DNA of 64,000 nt. It comes from Comamonas serinivorans (GTDB lineage Bacteria > Pseudomonadota > Gammaproteobacteria > Burkholderiales > Burkholderiaceae_C). Each line of letters opens with the position of its first letter. Position 1 is the first letter of the stretch. The stretch covers positions 620,001-684,000 of the forward strand of contig NZ_CP021455.1 of assembly GCF_002158865.1 (NCBI RefSeq). The letters run 5' to 3'. The position numbers were made by a program, and so were the translations under genes. The notes under the pieces are model-generated. The model had not been told where the DNA came from. It saw only the letters and a program-made list of their open reading frames with translations, and searched no databases. Positions 1 through 8,071 of the stretch are shown piece after piece.

Positions 1-1
1 C

Positions 2-1006
2 GTGGTGGCCGGCCAGATCAGCTACCGCGATGACGGCGCGGGCCGCCTGCATGCACGCCTGAGCAAACTGCACGTGCCGGCCGGCAGCGCCGGCGCGTCG
101 GAGGCGCTGGAGCCCGAGCCCGAGCTGCTGCGGCAGTCGCCCAGCCGCCTGCCGGGCATGGACTTGGTGGTGCAGGACCTGCGCATCGGCGACAAGCAAC
201 TGGGCCAGTTCACGTTCCGGGCCGCGAACCAGGGCAGCCAGTCCGGCCGCCACGTCTGGCAGATCGAGCGCATGAGCCTGGCCGGCCCCGGGGGCACCCT
301 GCAGGCCAGCGGGGCCTGGCAGCCGGCCGATGTGCGCGGCCAGCGCCACACCGAACTCTCGTTCACGCTGCAGGTGGACGATGCCGGCCGCCTGCTGGGC
401 CGCCTGGGCATGCCCGGCGTGCTCAGCCGCGGGCAGGGCGAAATCACTGGCGCGCTGTCGTGGGCCGGCTCGCCCTTGCAGCCCGATCCGGCCAGCCTGG
501 ACGGCCACCTCAAGGTCGACGTGGTGAAAGGGCAGTTCCTCAAGGCGGACCCGGGCCTGGCCAAGCTGCTCGGCGTGCTCAGCCTGCAATCGCTGCCGCG
601 CCGCCTGTCGCTTGATTTTCGCGACGTGTTCAGCGACGGCTTCGCCTACGACTTCATCCGCGGCGACGCGCGCCTGGCCCGCGGCCAGGCCACGACCAAC
701 AACCTGCAGATGAAGGGCGTGAACGCGGCCGTGCTGCTCGAGGGCGAGGCCAACCTGGTCAAGGCCACGCAGAACCTGCGCGTGGTCGTGGCGCCCCGCA
801 TCGATGCCGGTGGCGCCGCGCTGGTGGCCACGGTGATCAACCCCGCCGTGGGCATTGGCGCCTTTCTGGCACAGCTGGTGCTGGGCAAACAGATCAACGA
901 GGCGAACACGCGCGTGTTCCAGGTTACCGGCACCTGGGCCGAGCCGGAGGTGACGCGCCTGGCCACGCCGGCCGAGGTGGCCGCGCCGGGCGACGCGCGC
1001 CGGTGA
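2..1006 (+). CDS. YhdP/AsmA-like envelope protein, C-terminal fragment
   Basis: This frame is open from the left window edge to a TGA at 1004-1006, so only the last 334 or so residues of a much larger protein are present. The fragment is rich in beta-strand-like alternation, and near its end it has a segment resembling the conserved end of YhdP-type proteins (VINPAVGIGAFLAQLVLGKQ, about residues 278-297), followed by a V-x-G-T-W strand. Members of this AsmA-like family (about 1,200-1,400 residues) are anchored in the inner membrane and span the periplasm, where they are linked to phospholipid transport to the outer membrane. A nitrilase-family gene follows about 650 bp downstream, a neighbourhood common in Burkholderiales. 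The assignment rests on the tail only. The start codon lies outside the window, so the GTG at position 2 should not be taken as the start. Confidence 0.75.
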   Translation: MVAGQISYRDDGAGRLHARLSKLHVPAGSAGASEALEPEPELLRQSPSRLPGMDLVVQDLRIGDKQLGQFTFRAANQGSQSGRHVWQIERMSLAGPGGTLQASGAWQPADVRGQRHTELSFTLQVDDAGRLLGRLGMPGVLSRGQGEITGALSWAGSPLQPDPASLDGHLKVDVVKGQFLKADPGLAKLLGVLSLQSLPRRLSLDFRDVFSDGFAYDFIRGDARLARGQATTNNLQMKGVNAAVLLEGEANLVKATQNLRVVVAPRIDAGGAALVATVINPAVGIGAFLAQLVLGKQINEANTRVFQVTGTWAEPEVTRLATPAEVAAPGDARR

Positions 1007-1658
1007 GCGTCTGGCAGCCTGGACAGGCTTGGGCGCGGAACCTGTTGGCGACATTGGCCTGCTGGACGGCGGGCCGCGTCTCGCGTCGGGTGGTGTGTGT
1101 GAAGTCTGGATCGCGGGCGATGGGTGCTGCCCTCAACGGGCGATGTACCAGCTTGCAGCCATTTGGGTGACAACGAGAAGGACTTGATACCTCATGGTGA
1201 GGCGAGACGCCAGGTCGCCCGAAAACGCATTGCATCGCCACCCGGGATGCATGCTGGGCTTGGGCCAGCAGGTTGCCGTTGACATGCGCACGGCCCGCCG
1301 GTCTGGCTTGGTCCACCGCGCACGGTCCCGCCGTTCCCGCTGACCTGCGCGGCCGTGGGCCGCACGGGGCTGGCGCACAATTCGGCTTGCCGCTCCGGCC
1401 GTTGGGTCCAGGTGGTCCATGCATCCCGCCATGAAAGACGCGGGTCAGCGGGTGGCTGCCGTGGCCCTGTGTCGAAGCGTTGAATGAACATTCGTGGGGT
1501 ATGGCCAATTTTCCGTTGTTAAAAAAACGAGGATGGCTTGATACCCCGTGGCATGAAGATGATCATGACGGAGTGGCCCGAGAGACCCGTTGCCGCCGAC
1601 AGCCGGTGCCCTTGGCGCCCGAGCCATCGCCCCCAGAACCTGTTCACCTCCGTTCACC
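1007..1658. other. intergenic region, no gene seen
   Basis: No frame here has recognisable protein features. The only structured element is one copy of the 50-bp palindrome family (1496-1547). The promoter of the amidase/sensor kinase operon presumably lies in this stretch, but I cannot place it. Confidence 0.5.
1496..1547. repeat. interrupted palindrome, copy 1
   Basis: The outer arms GGGGTAT and ATACCCC pair perfectly. The inner arms CGTT (1514-1517) and AACG (1526-1529) pair across an A-rich loop. The copy lies 112 bp upstream of the amidase start. Confidence 0.85.
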
Positions 1659-2510
1659 ATGCGAGTTGCCGCCCTCCAAACCGTCTCCACGCCGCGTCTG
1701 ACCGACAACCTGGCGCGTGCCGCCGAGCTGCTGGCCCTGGCGCGCGCCGCTGGCGCCGAGCTGGCGGTGCTGCCCGAGTACTTCGTGCTCATGGGATTGG
1801 CCGACACCGACAAGCTCGCGCTGGCCGAAGCGGATGGCGACGGCGGCCCCATGCAGACCTGGCTGGCGGCCCAGGCCCGCGAGCACGGGCTGTGGATCGT
1901 GGGCGGCACGGTGCCGCTGCGCGTCCCCGGCGACCCGCAGCGCGTGTTCAACAGCTGCCTGGTGCATGCGCCCGATGGCTCGCGGGTGGCGCGCTACGAC
2001 AAGATCCACCTGTTCCGGTTCGCGACCGAGCACGAGGCCTACGACGAAGCGCGCGTGCTGCGCCGTGGGCAGCAACCGGTGTACTTCGACCTGCCCAGCC
2101 GCGATGGCCACCGCTGGCGTGTGGGCTTATCGGTCTGCTATGACCTGCGCTTTCCGGAGTTGTACCGGCAGTATGCCGATGCAGGCGTTGACCTGATCAC
2201 GGTGCCGGCCGCATTCACCCACACCACGGGCCAGGCGCACTGGGAGTTGCTGCTGCGCGCCCGAGCGGTGGAAAACCTCAGCCCCGTGATCGCGGCCGCC
2301 CAGGGCGGTGTGCACGAATCGGGGCGCCGCACCTGGGGGCATGCCATGGTGGTGGGGCCCTGGGGCGAGGTGCTGGCCGTGCAGGCGCAAGGCTGGGGCA
2401 TGGCCGTGGCCGAGCTGGACGCCACCGAGCTGGCGCGCTGCCGCAGCCAGCTGCCGGCGCTCAGCCACCGCACCGCGTTCTCGGCGCCGGTGAGGGGCGC
2501 GGCCGCATGA
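1659..2510 (+). CDS. carbon-nitrogen hydrolase (nitrilase superfamily, Nit/omega-amidase type)
   Basis: The protein has 283 residues, normal for Nit-type amidases, which hydrolyse small amides such as deaminated glutathione or omega-amides in the cytoplasm. The catalytic triad is visible: Glu40 in LAVLPEYF, Lys115 in RYDKIHLF and Cys160 in VGLSVCYDLRFPELYR. The last motif is typical of the Nit1/Nit2 and omega-amidase branch rather than true nitrilases. I prefer the ATG at 1659 because MRVAALQT is the usual beta-strand start; the upstream extension to 1590 adds only low-complexity residues. The stop overlaps the ATG of the following kinase in an ATGA, so the two are probably co-translated, although no functional link is obvious. 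The exact substrate cannot be read from the sequence. Confidence 0.9.
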   Translation: MRVAALQTVSTPRLTDNLARAAELLALARAAGAELAVLPEYFVLMGLADTDKLALAEADGDGGPMQTWLAAQAREHGLWIVGGTVPLRVPGDPQRVFNSCLVHAPDGSRVARYDKIHLFRFATEHEAYDEARVLRRGQQPVYFDLPSRDGHRWRVGLSVCYDLRFPELYRQYADAGVDLITVPAAFTHTTGQAHWELLLRARAVENLSPVIAAAQGGVHESGRRTWGHAMVVGPWGEVLAVQAQGWGMAVAELDATELARCRSQLPALSHRTAFSAPVRGAAA

Positions 2511-4606
2511 GCGAGTCGGTGAACCCCGTGGCGGCCATGTGGCGCTACGCGCGCCGCGTGGGGCGCCGCCTGGCCCGGGCCCTGACCGACGAGCGCTGGC
2601 GCCTGTGGCTGGTGCTGTCGGCCCTGGTGCTGACCATGATGGCGACCATGATCTGGCTGGCCCGCCTGCACGAAATCGACCAGGTGCAGGAAACCCTGGA
2701 CCGCACGGCTGCCGATTCGGTGAGCAACCTGCGTGCGGCCCTGGCGCGCAACCTGCAGGCCGTGTACGCCTTGCCCACGCAGGACGCAGACCCCGATGAC
2801 AACTGGCACGAGGCGGCCAACCAGCTGCTGCGCCGCCAGCGCGAGGTGGTGCGCCTGGAGTGGCGCGACCCGCGGCTGCGCCTGGTGCGCGCCGAAGACT
2901 CGCCCTACCGCAACCCCGTGTTCCGCGAAGACGCGCGCCAGGACGCCAGCAGCGAGCTGGCGCTGGCCTGCGCCTCGGCCGCGCGGCGTGGTTCGGCGGT
3001 CTACGGCAACAGCTATTTCCAGGCGCTGCAGGCCGGCTTCGGCCTGGAGCTGATGGACGTGTGCCAGCCGCACATGCTGTCGGGCCGGCTGATCGGCTAT
3101 GCCGTGGCCACCTATTCGCTGCGCGGCCTGCTGCTGGAGACCGTGGACGAGCAGGTGCTGCGCCACCACGAGGTCGCGCTCAACGACCCCGACGGCACCC
3201 GGTTGTCGGCCGTGGGCGAGGTGCGGGCCGGGGCGCAGATGTTCGCCGCCCGCCACATGTTCGACGTGACCGGCGTGCCGCTGATGCTGCAGATCCACGG
3301 CTGGCGGCGTGCGCCCGATGTCATCCCCAACGTGATGACGGGCGTGGTGACCTTCATGTCGATTGCGCTGGTGACCGTGATGGTCATGCTCTCGCGCGAC
3401 ATCCGCCTGCGCGGCCGGGCCGAGCGGTCGCTGGAAGAGGCCTATGCCTTCCGCACCGCCATGGAGGATTCGCTGAGCACCGGCCTGCGCGCGCGCGACA
3501 TGCAGGGACGCATCACCTACGCCAACCCGGCGTTTGCGCGCATGGTCGGGTTTTCGCCGGAAGAGCTTTTAGGTAAAGGGGATCCGGCGCCGTACTGGCC
3601 GCCGGACCAGTGGGCTGAATACGCGCGGCGGCTGAGCCTGCGACGCGATGGTCACCTGCCGCCGCGCGATGGCTTCGAAACCGAGTTCATGCGCAAGGGC
3701 GGTGAGCGCTTTCCGGTGCTGGTGATGGAGGCGCCGCTGATCAGCGGCACCGGCCGCCAGACGGGCTGGATGAGCGCCGTCATCGACCTGACCGAACAGC
3801 GCAAGGCCGAGGCCCTGTCGCGCGCCACGCAAGAGCGCCTGCAGGCCTCGGCGCGGCTGGCCAGCGTGGGCGAGATGGCGTCCATGCTCAGCCACGAGCT
3901 GAACCAGCCGCTGGCCGTCATCGCCAGCTACGCGAACGGCTCGGTGCACCTGCTCAAGTCGCGCCAGCACGACGAAACCGCCGACGAGCTGCGCCGCTTG
4001 CTGGCCGAGGTGCAGGTCGCCATGCAGCGCATCGCCGAACAGTCGGCGCGCGCCGGCAAGGTCATCAACACCGTGCGCGACTTCGTGCAGCGGCGCAGCC
4101 AGTCGCGCCGCGCCGTCACCCCGCGCACGCTGTACGAGGCCATCTCGTCGCTGGTGCTGATCCAGGCGCGCAACCTCGACGTGCGCATGGTGGCCAACGT
4201 GCCGGCGCACCTGCCGGCCGTGCTCTGCAACCGCACCATGGTCGAGCAGGTGCTGCTCAACCTCACGCGCAACGCCATGCAGGCCATGGAAGGCATGGAG
4301 CCGCGCGGCACCTGCACGCTGACGGCCAGCTACGTGGCGCCCCCCTGTGTGGCGGACGGCGGCGTGGGCGTGGGGCCGGCGGCGGGCCGCGGCTGGGTGG
4401 AGTTCTGCGTGGCCGACGAGGGGCCCGGCATTTCGCCCGAGCTGGCGGCCAAGCTGTTCACGCCGTTTTTCACCACCAAGCCCGAGGGCATGGGCATTGG
4501 CCTGGGCCTGTGCCGCACGGTGCTGGAGCAGCACGGCAGCGAACTGCAGCACCGGCCCAACAACCCGCGCGGCACGGTGTTCAGCTTCCGCCTGAGCGCG
4601 GTCTGA
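2507..4606 (+). CDS. PAS-domain membrane sensor histidine kinase
   Basis: The protein has 699 residues. A transmembrane helix at about 33-52 and a second at about 272-295 bracket a periplasmic sensor region of roughly 220 residues. A PAS domain follows at about 310-430 (ITYANPAFARMVGFSPEELL), then a HisKA domain whose phospho-acceptor is His463 in MLSHELNQPLAVI, an N-box (NLTRNAMQAM) and G-boxes (VADEGPGIS, GMGIGLGLCRTVLE). This is the FixL/DctB-like layout of class I kinases. The start overlaps the amidase stop by 4 bp. The response regulator 260 bp downstream is the evident partner. The signal sensed is unknown; the large periplasmic loop has no domain I recognise. Confidence 0.92.
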   Translation: MSESVNPVAAMWRYARRVGRRLARALTDERWRLWLVLSALVLTMMATMIWLARLHEIDQVQETLDRTAADSVSNLRAALARNLQAVYALPTQDADPDDNWHEAANQLLRRQREVVRLEWRDPRLRLVRAEDSPYRNPVFREDARQDASSELALACASAARRGSAVYGNSYFQALQAGFGLELMDVCQPHMLSGRLIGYAVATYSLRGLLLETVDEQVLRHHEVALNDPDGTRLSAVGEVRAGAQMFAARHMFDVTGVPLMLQIHGWRRAPDVIPNVMTGVVTFMSIALVTVMVMLSRDIRLRGRAERSLEEAYAFRTAMEDSLSTGLRARDMQGRITYANPAFARMVGFSPEELLGKGDPAPYWPPDQWAEYARRLSLRRDGHLPPRDGFETEFMRKGGERFPVLVMEAPLISGTGRQTGWMSAVIDLTEQRKAEALSRATQERLQASARLASVGEMASMLSHELNQPLAVIASYANGSVHLLKSRQHDETADELRRLLAEVQVAMQRIAEQSARAGKVINTVRDFVQRRSQSRRAVTPRTLYEAISSLVLIQARNLDVRMVANVPAHLPAVLCNRTMVEQVLLNLTRNAMQAMEGMEPRGTCTLTASYVAPPCVADGGVGVGPAAGRGWVEFCVADEGPGISPELAAKLFTPFFTTKPEGMGIGLGLCRTVLEQHGSELQHRPNNPRGTVFSFRLSAV

Positions 4607-4867
4607 CGACGGGTGTTGCCAGGCGGCGCCGGCGGGGTGCCTGCCCTGCACGGAGCGTTCACATCCCGACGGTCATCCGCAACGGGACGGCGCAGGCGCG
4701 CACCCCGACCTCAGCCTTGGCGCAGCCCCTGGTGGGTCGGGGCGGTGCCTGGGCGCCTTGAAGCATTGGGTCGACGGCCGGACACCGTGGCCGAAGCCTG
4801 CATGGCCTGATCCGGCGTGGGGCGATGCACAGCGGCTGTCCGCACGACGTGTTACTAAAATGACCGC

Positions 4868-5512
4868 ATGGACTTCACACGGGCAACGGTTTACATCGTC
4901 GATGACGACGCGGCAGTGCGTGACGCGTTGGCGTGGCTGCTGCGCACGCGTCGCATCGTGAGTGAAGGCTTCGGCAGTGCCGCCGATTTCGACGCCATGC
5001 TGGCCGACCCGCAGCGCGGGCTCACGGCCACGGGCGAGCCACGCGACCCGGGCTGCATCCTGCTCGACGTGCGCATGCCCGGCGAAACCGGCCTGAGCCT
5101 GTTCCAGCGCCTGCAGCAGCGCGGCCTGACCACGCCCTGGCCGGTGATCTTCCTGACCGGCCATGCCGAGGTGGCCACCGCCGTCGAGGCCGTCAAGGCC
5201 GGCGCATTCGACTTTTGCGAGAAGCCGTTTTCAGACAACGAACTCGTCGAGCGCGTGGAGCAGGCGTTGCAGCTCTCGCTGGAGCGCTTTGCCGAGCACA
5301 AGGGCCGGCAAAGCCTGCGCGACAAGGTGGCCGCGCTGACCGAGCGCGAGCGTGCGGTGATGGGCCATGTGCTGGAGGGCATGCTGAACAAGCAGATCGC
5401 CGAGCAGCTTGACATCAGCGTGCGCACGGTCGAGGTGCATCGCGCCCGCGTGTTTGCCAAGATGGACGTCAAGTCAGCGGTTGAGCTGGCGCGGCTGTTG
5501 CATGGATTGTGA
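4868..5512 (+). CDS. FixJ/NarL-type response regulator
   Basis: The protein has 214 residues: an N-terminal receiver (acidic pocket VDDD at about 11-14, phospho-acceptor Asp67 in ILLDVRMPGETG, Thr97 in FLTGHAE, Lys119 in EKPF) and a C-terminal LuxR-type helix-turn-helix (LTERERAVMGHVLEG...NKQIAEQL...RTVEVHRARVFAKM). The phrase FLTGHAEVATAVEAVKAGAFDF is characteristic of the FixJ/TodT/DctR branch. It should be phosphorylated by the PAS kinase just upstream and activate transcription of unknown targets. The start ATG at 4868 gives the standard receiver N-terminus TVYIVDDD. The 261-bp gap to the kinase suggests that it may have its own promoter. A palindrome copy begins on the last base of its stop codon. 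Confidence 0.93.
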   Translation: MDFTRATVYIVDDDAAVRDALAWLLRTRRIVSEGFGSAADFDAMLADPQRGLTATGEPRDPGCILLDVRMPGETGLSLFQRLQQRGLTTPWPVIFLTGHAEVATAVEAVKAGAFDFCEKPFSDNELVERVEQALQLSLERFAEHKGRQSLRDKVAALTERERAVMGHVLEGMLNKQIAEQLDISVRTVEVHRARVFAKMDVKSAVELARLLHGL

Positions 5513-5565
5513 GGGGTATGGCCGTATCATCGTCATCCCCTCATCGGCATTCGGCTGATACCCCT
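5512..5565. repeat. interrupted palindrome, copy 2
   Basis: The outer arms AGGGGTAT and ATACCCCT are perfect over 8 bp, and GCCG (5521-5524) pairs with CGGC (5552-5555). The element begins at the stop codon of the response regulator and lies between convergent genes. Confidence 0.85.
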
Positions 5566-5593
5566 AAATGGTTGAATGATGAGCGCGCGTGAC

Positions 5594-6001
5594 TCAGTCA
5601 CCGCCGCCGCCATCGCCGCCACCTCCACCGTCACCGCCGCCGTCTCCCCCTCCATCGCCACCCCCGTCGCCGCTTCCCGCATCCGATGCGCCGCCATCGG
5701 GGGCCGACGCGGCGTCCTGGGCGGCGCTGACCACACCCGCTGCGCCAACGGCCGCCACGGCTGCGCCGACGGCCGCGGCGGCCGTCCCGGCGGTGACACC
5801 GCTGTTGCTGCCCGGGCTGCTCGTCGTGCTGGACGACGATGGTGAGGGACCGTCGGCGCCGCTGTGCTGCGGCTCACGGCGCGGCGAGGCGGGCTGTCGG
5901 GACTTGGGCTCGCCCCGTTTTCGGCCCGAAAACATGGTCCACCACACGATCAGGACCAGCAGCAGCAGGGCCATCAAGGCTTCGAGGAAAATCAACCACA
6001 T
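5594..6001 (-). CDS. small single-pass membrane protein with Gly/Asp-rich tail
   Basis: Read leftward, this frame gives MWLIFLEALMALLLLVLIVW as its first 20 residues, a convincing transmembrane segment followed by WTMF and a basic stretch (SGRKRG). An Ala/Val-rich region follows (AAAAVGAAVAAVGAAG), then a run of alternating Gly/Asp to the stop, 135 residues in all. Third codon positions are strongly GC-biased, as in real genes here. The ATG at 6001 shares the tetranucleotide CATG with the mltA start (6000), so the two genes are divergent with overlapping start codons. An upstream ATG at 6037 is an alternative start. I do not recognise a characterised family. It is probably an inner-membrane protein with a flexible, acidic, possibly Ca-binding tail, but that is only inferred from composition. 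Confidence 0.6.
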   Translation of the reverse strand: MWLIFLEALMALLLLVLIVWWTMFSGRKRGEPKSRQPASPRREPQHSGADGPSPSSSSTTSSPGSNSGVTAGTAAAAVGAAVAAVGAAGVVSAAQDAASAPDGGASDAGSGDGGGDGGGDGGGDGGGGGDGGGGD

Positions 6002-7139
6002 GAATCGTCGTTTTCGGATCGTCTTGGGAGCGCTCATTGTAGGAATGCTCGCCAGCTGTACCACGCGCCAGCCCGCACCCACGGGGCCGCGCGAGCCGCC
6101 ACCCCTGACCACGCCGGGACCGGACACGGCGGTGCTCGGCCCACCGGTGAAAAAGACGGCCAGCCGCTGGACGCCGGTGCGCTGGTCCGACCTGCCCGGT
6201 TTCTCGCAGGACAACATGAGCGAGGCCTGGAACGCCTGGATCAAGAGTTGCGAGCGGCCCATGCCCACGGTGGGGCGGTTGTGCAACGACGTGCGCCGCC
6301 TGTCGCTGGCCACGGCCGACGAGCAGCGCGGCTGGATGCAGGCGCACCTGCAGCCCTACCGCGTCGAGCCGCTGGATGGCTCCAGCACCGAGGGCCTGCT
6401 GACCAGCTATTACGAGCCGCTGTACCAGGCCTCGCGCCTGCCCCTGTCGGGCATGAACGTGCCCTTGTACCGACCGCCGGCCGGGGTGGCGCCCAAGAAG
6501 CCCTGGTTCACGCGGCAGCAGATGGAGACGCTGCCCGAGGCGCGTGCGGCGCTGGCCGGCTCGGAGCTGATGTACCTGGCCGATCCGGTCGACGCCATGG
6601 TGCTGCAGATCCAAGGCTCGGGCCGCATGCTGGTGACCGAGCCCAGTGGCGCGCAGCGCCTGGTGCGCCTGGGCTTCGCGGCCACGAACGAGCAGCCGTA
6701 CAAGAGCATCGGCAAGTGGCTGCTCGACCGCGGCGAGGTGCGCGACGCCACCTGGCCGGGCATCAAGGCCTGGATCTTCGCCAACCCCGACCGCACGCAG
6801 GAGCTGCTGTGGAGCAACCCGCGCGTGGTGTTCTTCCGCGAAGAGCCGCTGAGCGAGCTGGACGCCCAGTTCGGCCCCAAGGGCGCGCAAGGGGTGGCGC
6901 TCACGCCGGGGCGCTCCATCGCCGTCGATCCGGGCAGCATTCCGTATGGCGCGCCGGTGTGGCTCAGCACCACCGGACCGCAGGCCAACCTGCAGCGCCT
7001 GGTCATGGCGCAGGATACGGGCAGTGCGATCCGCGGCGCCGTGCGCGCCGACTATTTCGCGGGCTGGGGCGCCGAGGCCGGTGAGTTCGCCGGGCGCCTG
7101 AAGCAGAACCTGCGGCTGTGGGTGCTGTGGCCCAAGTGA
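6000..7139 (+). CDS. mltA: membrane-bound lytic murein transglycosylase A
   Basis: The protein has 379 residues. A lipoprotein signal peptide ends in the lipobox LASC (Cys about 20), so the mature enzyme is outer-membrane-anchored. MltA cleaves the MurNAc-GlcNAc bond of peptidoglycan, forming 1,6-anhydro-muramyl ends. The MltA barrel domain is seen in GLLTSYYEPLYQASR and VDAMVLQIQGSGRML. The 3D domain at the C-terminus contains GRSIAVDPGSIPYGAPVWL and AQDTGSAIRGAVRADYF, the latter carrying the conserved Asp expected to be catalytic. GAGGA at about 5984 serves as the ribosome-binding site and lies inside the oppositely oriented small gene. Open sequence upstream to 5589 in this frame is low-complexity (poly-Pro/Ser) antisense of that gene and was not used. 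Confidence 0.95.
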   Translation: MNRRFRIVLGALIVGMLASCTTRQPAPTGPREPPPLTTPGPDTAVLGPPVKKTASRWTPVRWSDLPGFSQDNMSEAWNAWIKSCERPMPTVGRLCNDVRRLSLATADEQRGWMQAHLQPYRVEPLDGSSTEGLLTSYYEPLYQASRLPLSGMNVPLYRPPAGVAPKKPWFTRQQMETLPEARAALAGSELMYLADPVDAMVLQIQGSGRMLVTEPSGAQRLVRLGFAATNEQPYKSIGKWLLDRGEVRDATWPGIKAWIFANPDRTQELLWSNPRVVFFREEPLSELDAQFGPKGAQGVALTPGRSIAVDPGSIPYGAPVWLSTTGPQANLQRLVMAQDTGSAIRGAVRADYFAGWGAEAGEFAGRLKQNLRLWVLWPK

Positions 7140-7174
7140 GGGCAGGGCGAACCGAAGGCTTCACCGAGGTATGC

Positions 7175-7729
7175 ATGCATTCCCGTTTCAGAGATAACGT
7201 GAATCGACTCATACTGCCTGTGTGGATGCTGGGGCTGCTGGCCGCCTGCACCACGCCGCGTGACATCGCGCCCTATGGCTATGCCTGCACGCATGGGCTG
7301 ACCTTTCAGGCACGCCTGTACCAGGACATGGTGGCGCTGGATGGCGCGCGTGGCCATGACCTGCTGCCGCGCCTCAAGGACGGCAGCGATGGCAGTTTTC
7401 AGTTCGGCAACGACCGGGTGACGGCCGTGTTCGGCCTGGGGCTGGACCGCCGCCTGGCGACCTTGCGCTATGCGGACATCCCTCAGGCCATCCACTGTGA
7501 GCGCGCGCAGGTCCAGCTGGGCCATGCGCCTGTCGCCCTGAGCGGCGGCTTGGCCCCGGCGCTGTCGCCGGCCAGCGCAAGCGCCGGCGCCGGCAGCGCG
7601 CTGCCTCCGCTGGCGGTGTCGCCCGTGGCCGGACCCAAGGCCAAGGCGCCGCCGGAGCCGCCCGCCCCCGAGGACATGCAGTACACCAACATCCGGTTTG
7701 GTGGCGGCCCGGCCCCGAACTCGAACTGA
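7175..7729 (+). CDS. putative lipoprotein, possibly MliC-like
   Basis: The protein has 184 residues with a signal sequence ending in LLAAC (Cys about 25), so it is an envelope lipoprotein. The mature N-terminal part has the pattern Y-x-C-x2-G (YGYACTHGLTFQ), later DGSDGSFQFGND and a second Cys in QAIHCERA. This is the cysteine-bounded beta-barrel pattern seen in MliC/PliC lysozyme inhibitors, though I cannot confirm that fold. The last 70 residues are an Ala/Pro-rich linker. GAGG at 7166-7169 supports the ATG at 7175. It lies 35 bp after mltA and may be co-transcribed, which would place a lysozyme-inhibitor-like protein beside a muramidase-type enzyme. Without a search it should be treated as a hypothetical lipoprotein. 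Confidence 0.7.
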   Translation: MHSRFRDNVNRLILPVWMLGLLAACTTPRDIAPYGYACTHGLTFQARLYQDMVALDGARGHDLLPRLKDGSDGSFQFGNDRVTAVFGLGLDRRLATLRYADIPQAIHCERAQVQLGHAPVALSGGLAPALSPASASAGAGSALPPLAVSPVAGPKAKAPPEPPAPEDMQYTNIRFGGGPAPNSN

Positions 7730-8071
7730 CGGTCGGTGCGGGACGTGGGCGCTTCGTGACGCTCGGCCGTGTGCGCCGGCAGCGCATGCCAATCCCACCT
7801 CACCTCGCGCGCCCGAACCCGCGCGGCGCCGTGTCAGGCGCCAGGCCGTGCCCGGTGGGCTGGGTCGCCACAAGTGGAAGGACGGCGAAAAGACGCTGGA
7901 GCCTTCGCTGAACCTGGTCGGCAAGGCCTAAGCACCCAAGACCCGAAACTGCCGGCGAGCCCGTCTCGCCCGACCCACTACGTGGCGCCGAATGCGGCGC
8001 CGCGTGCTCAAACCTCGTGCCAAGCCTGGCCAGTCGCCACCGGCGTGAGGCTGCTGGCGGCGCGGGGGCGT
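7730..8071. other. intergenic region between convergent genes
   Basis: The 342 bp between the lipoprotein gene and the Bug receptor gene contain no supportable gene, palindrome copy or T-tract terminator. Confidence 0.5.

Noticed and set aside
5589..5999. In-frame extension of mltA upstream to 5589 (Pro/Ser-rich)
   Set aside because: It is the antisense of the Gly/Asp tail of the leftward membrane protein, and the lipoprotein signal peptide starts at 6000.
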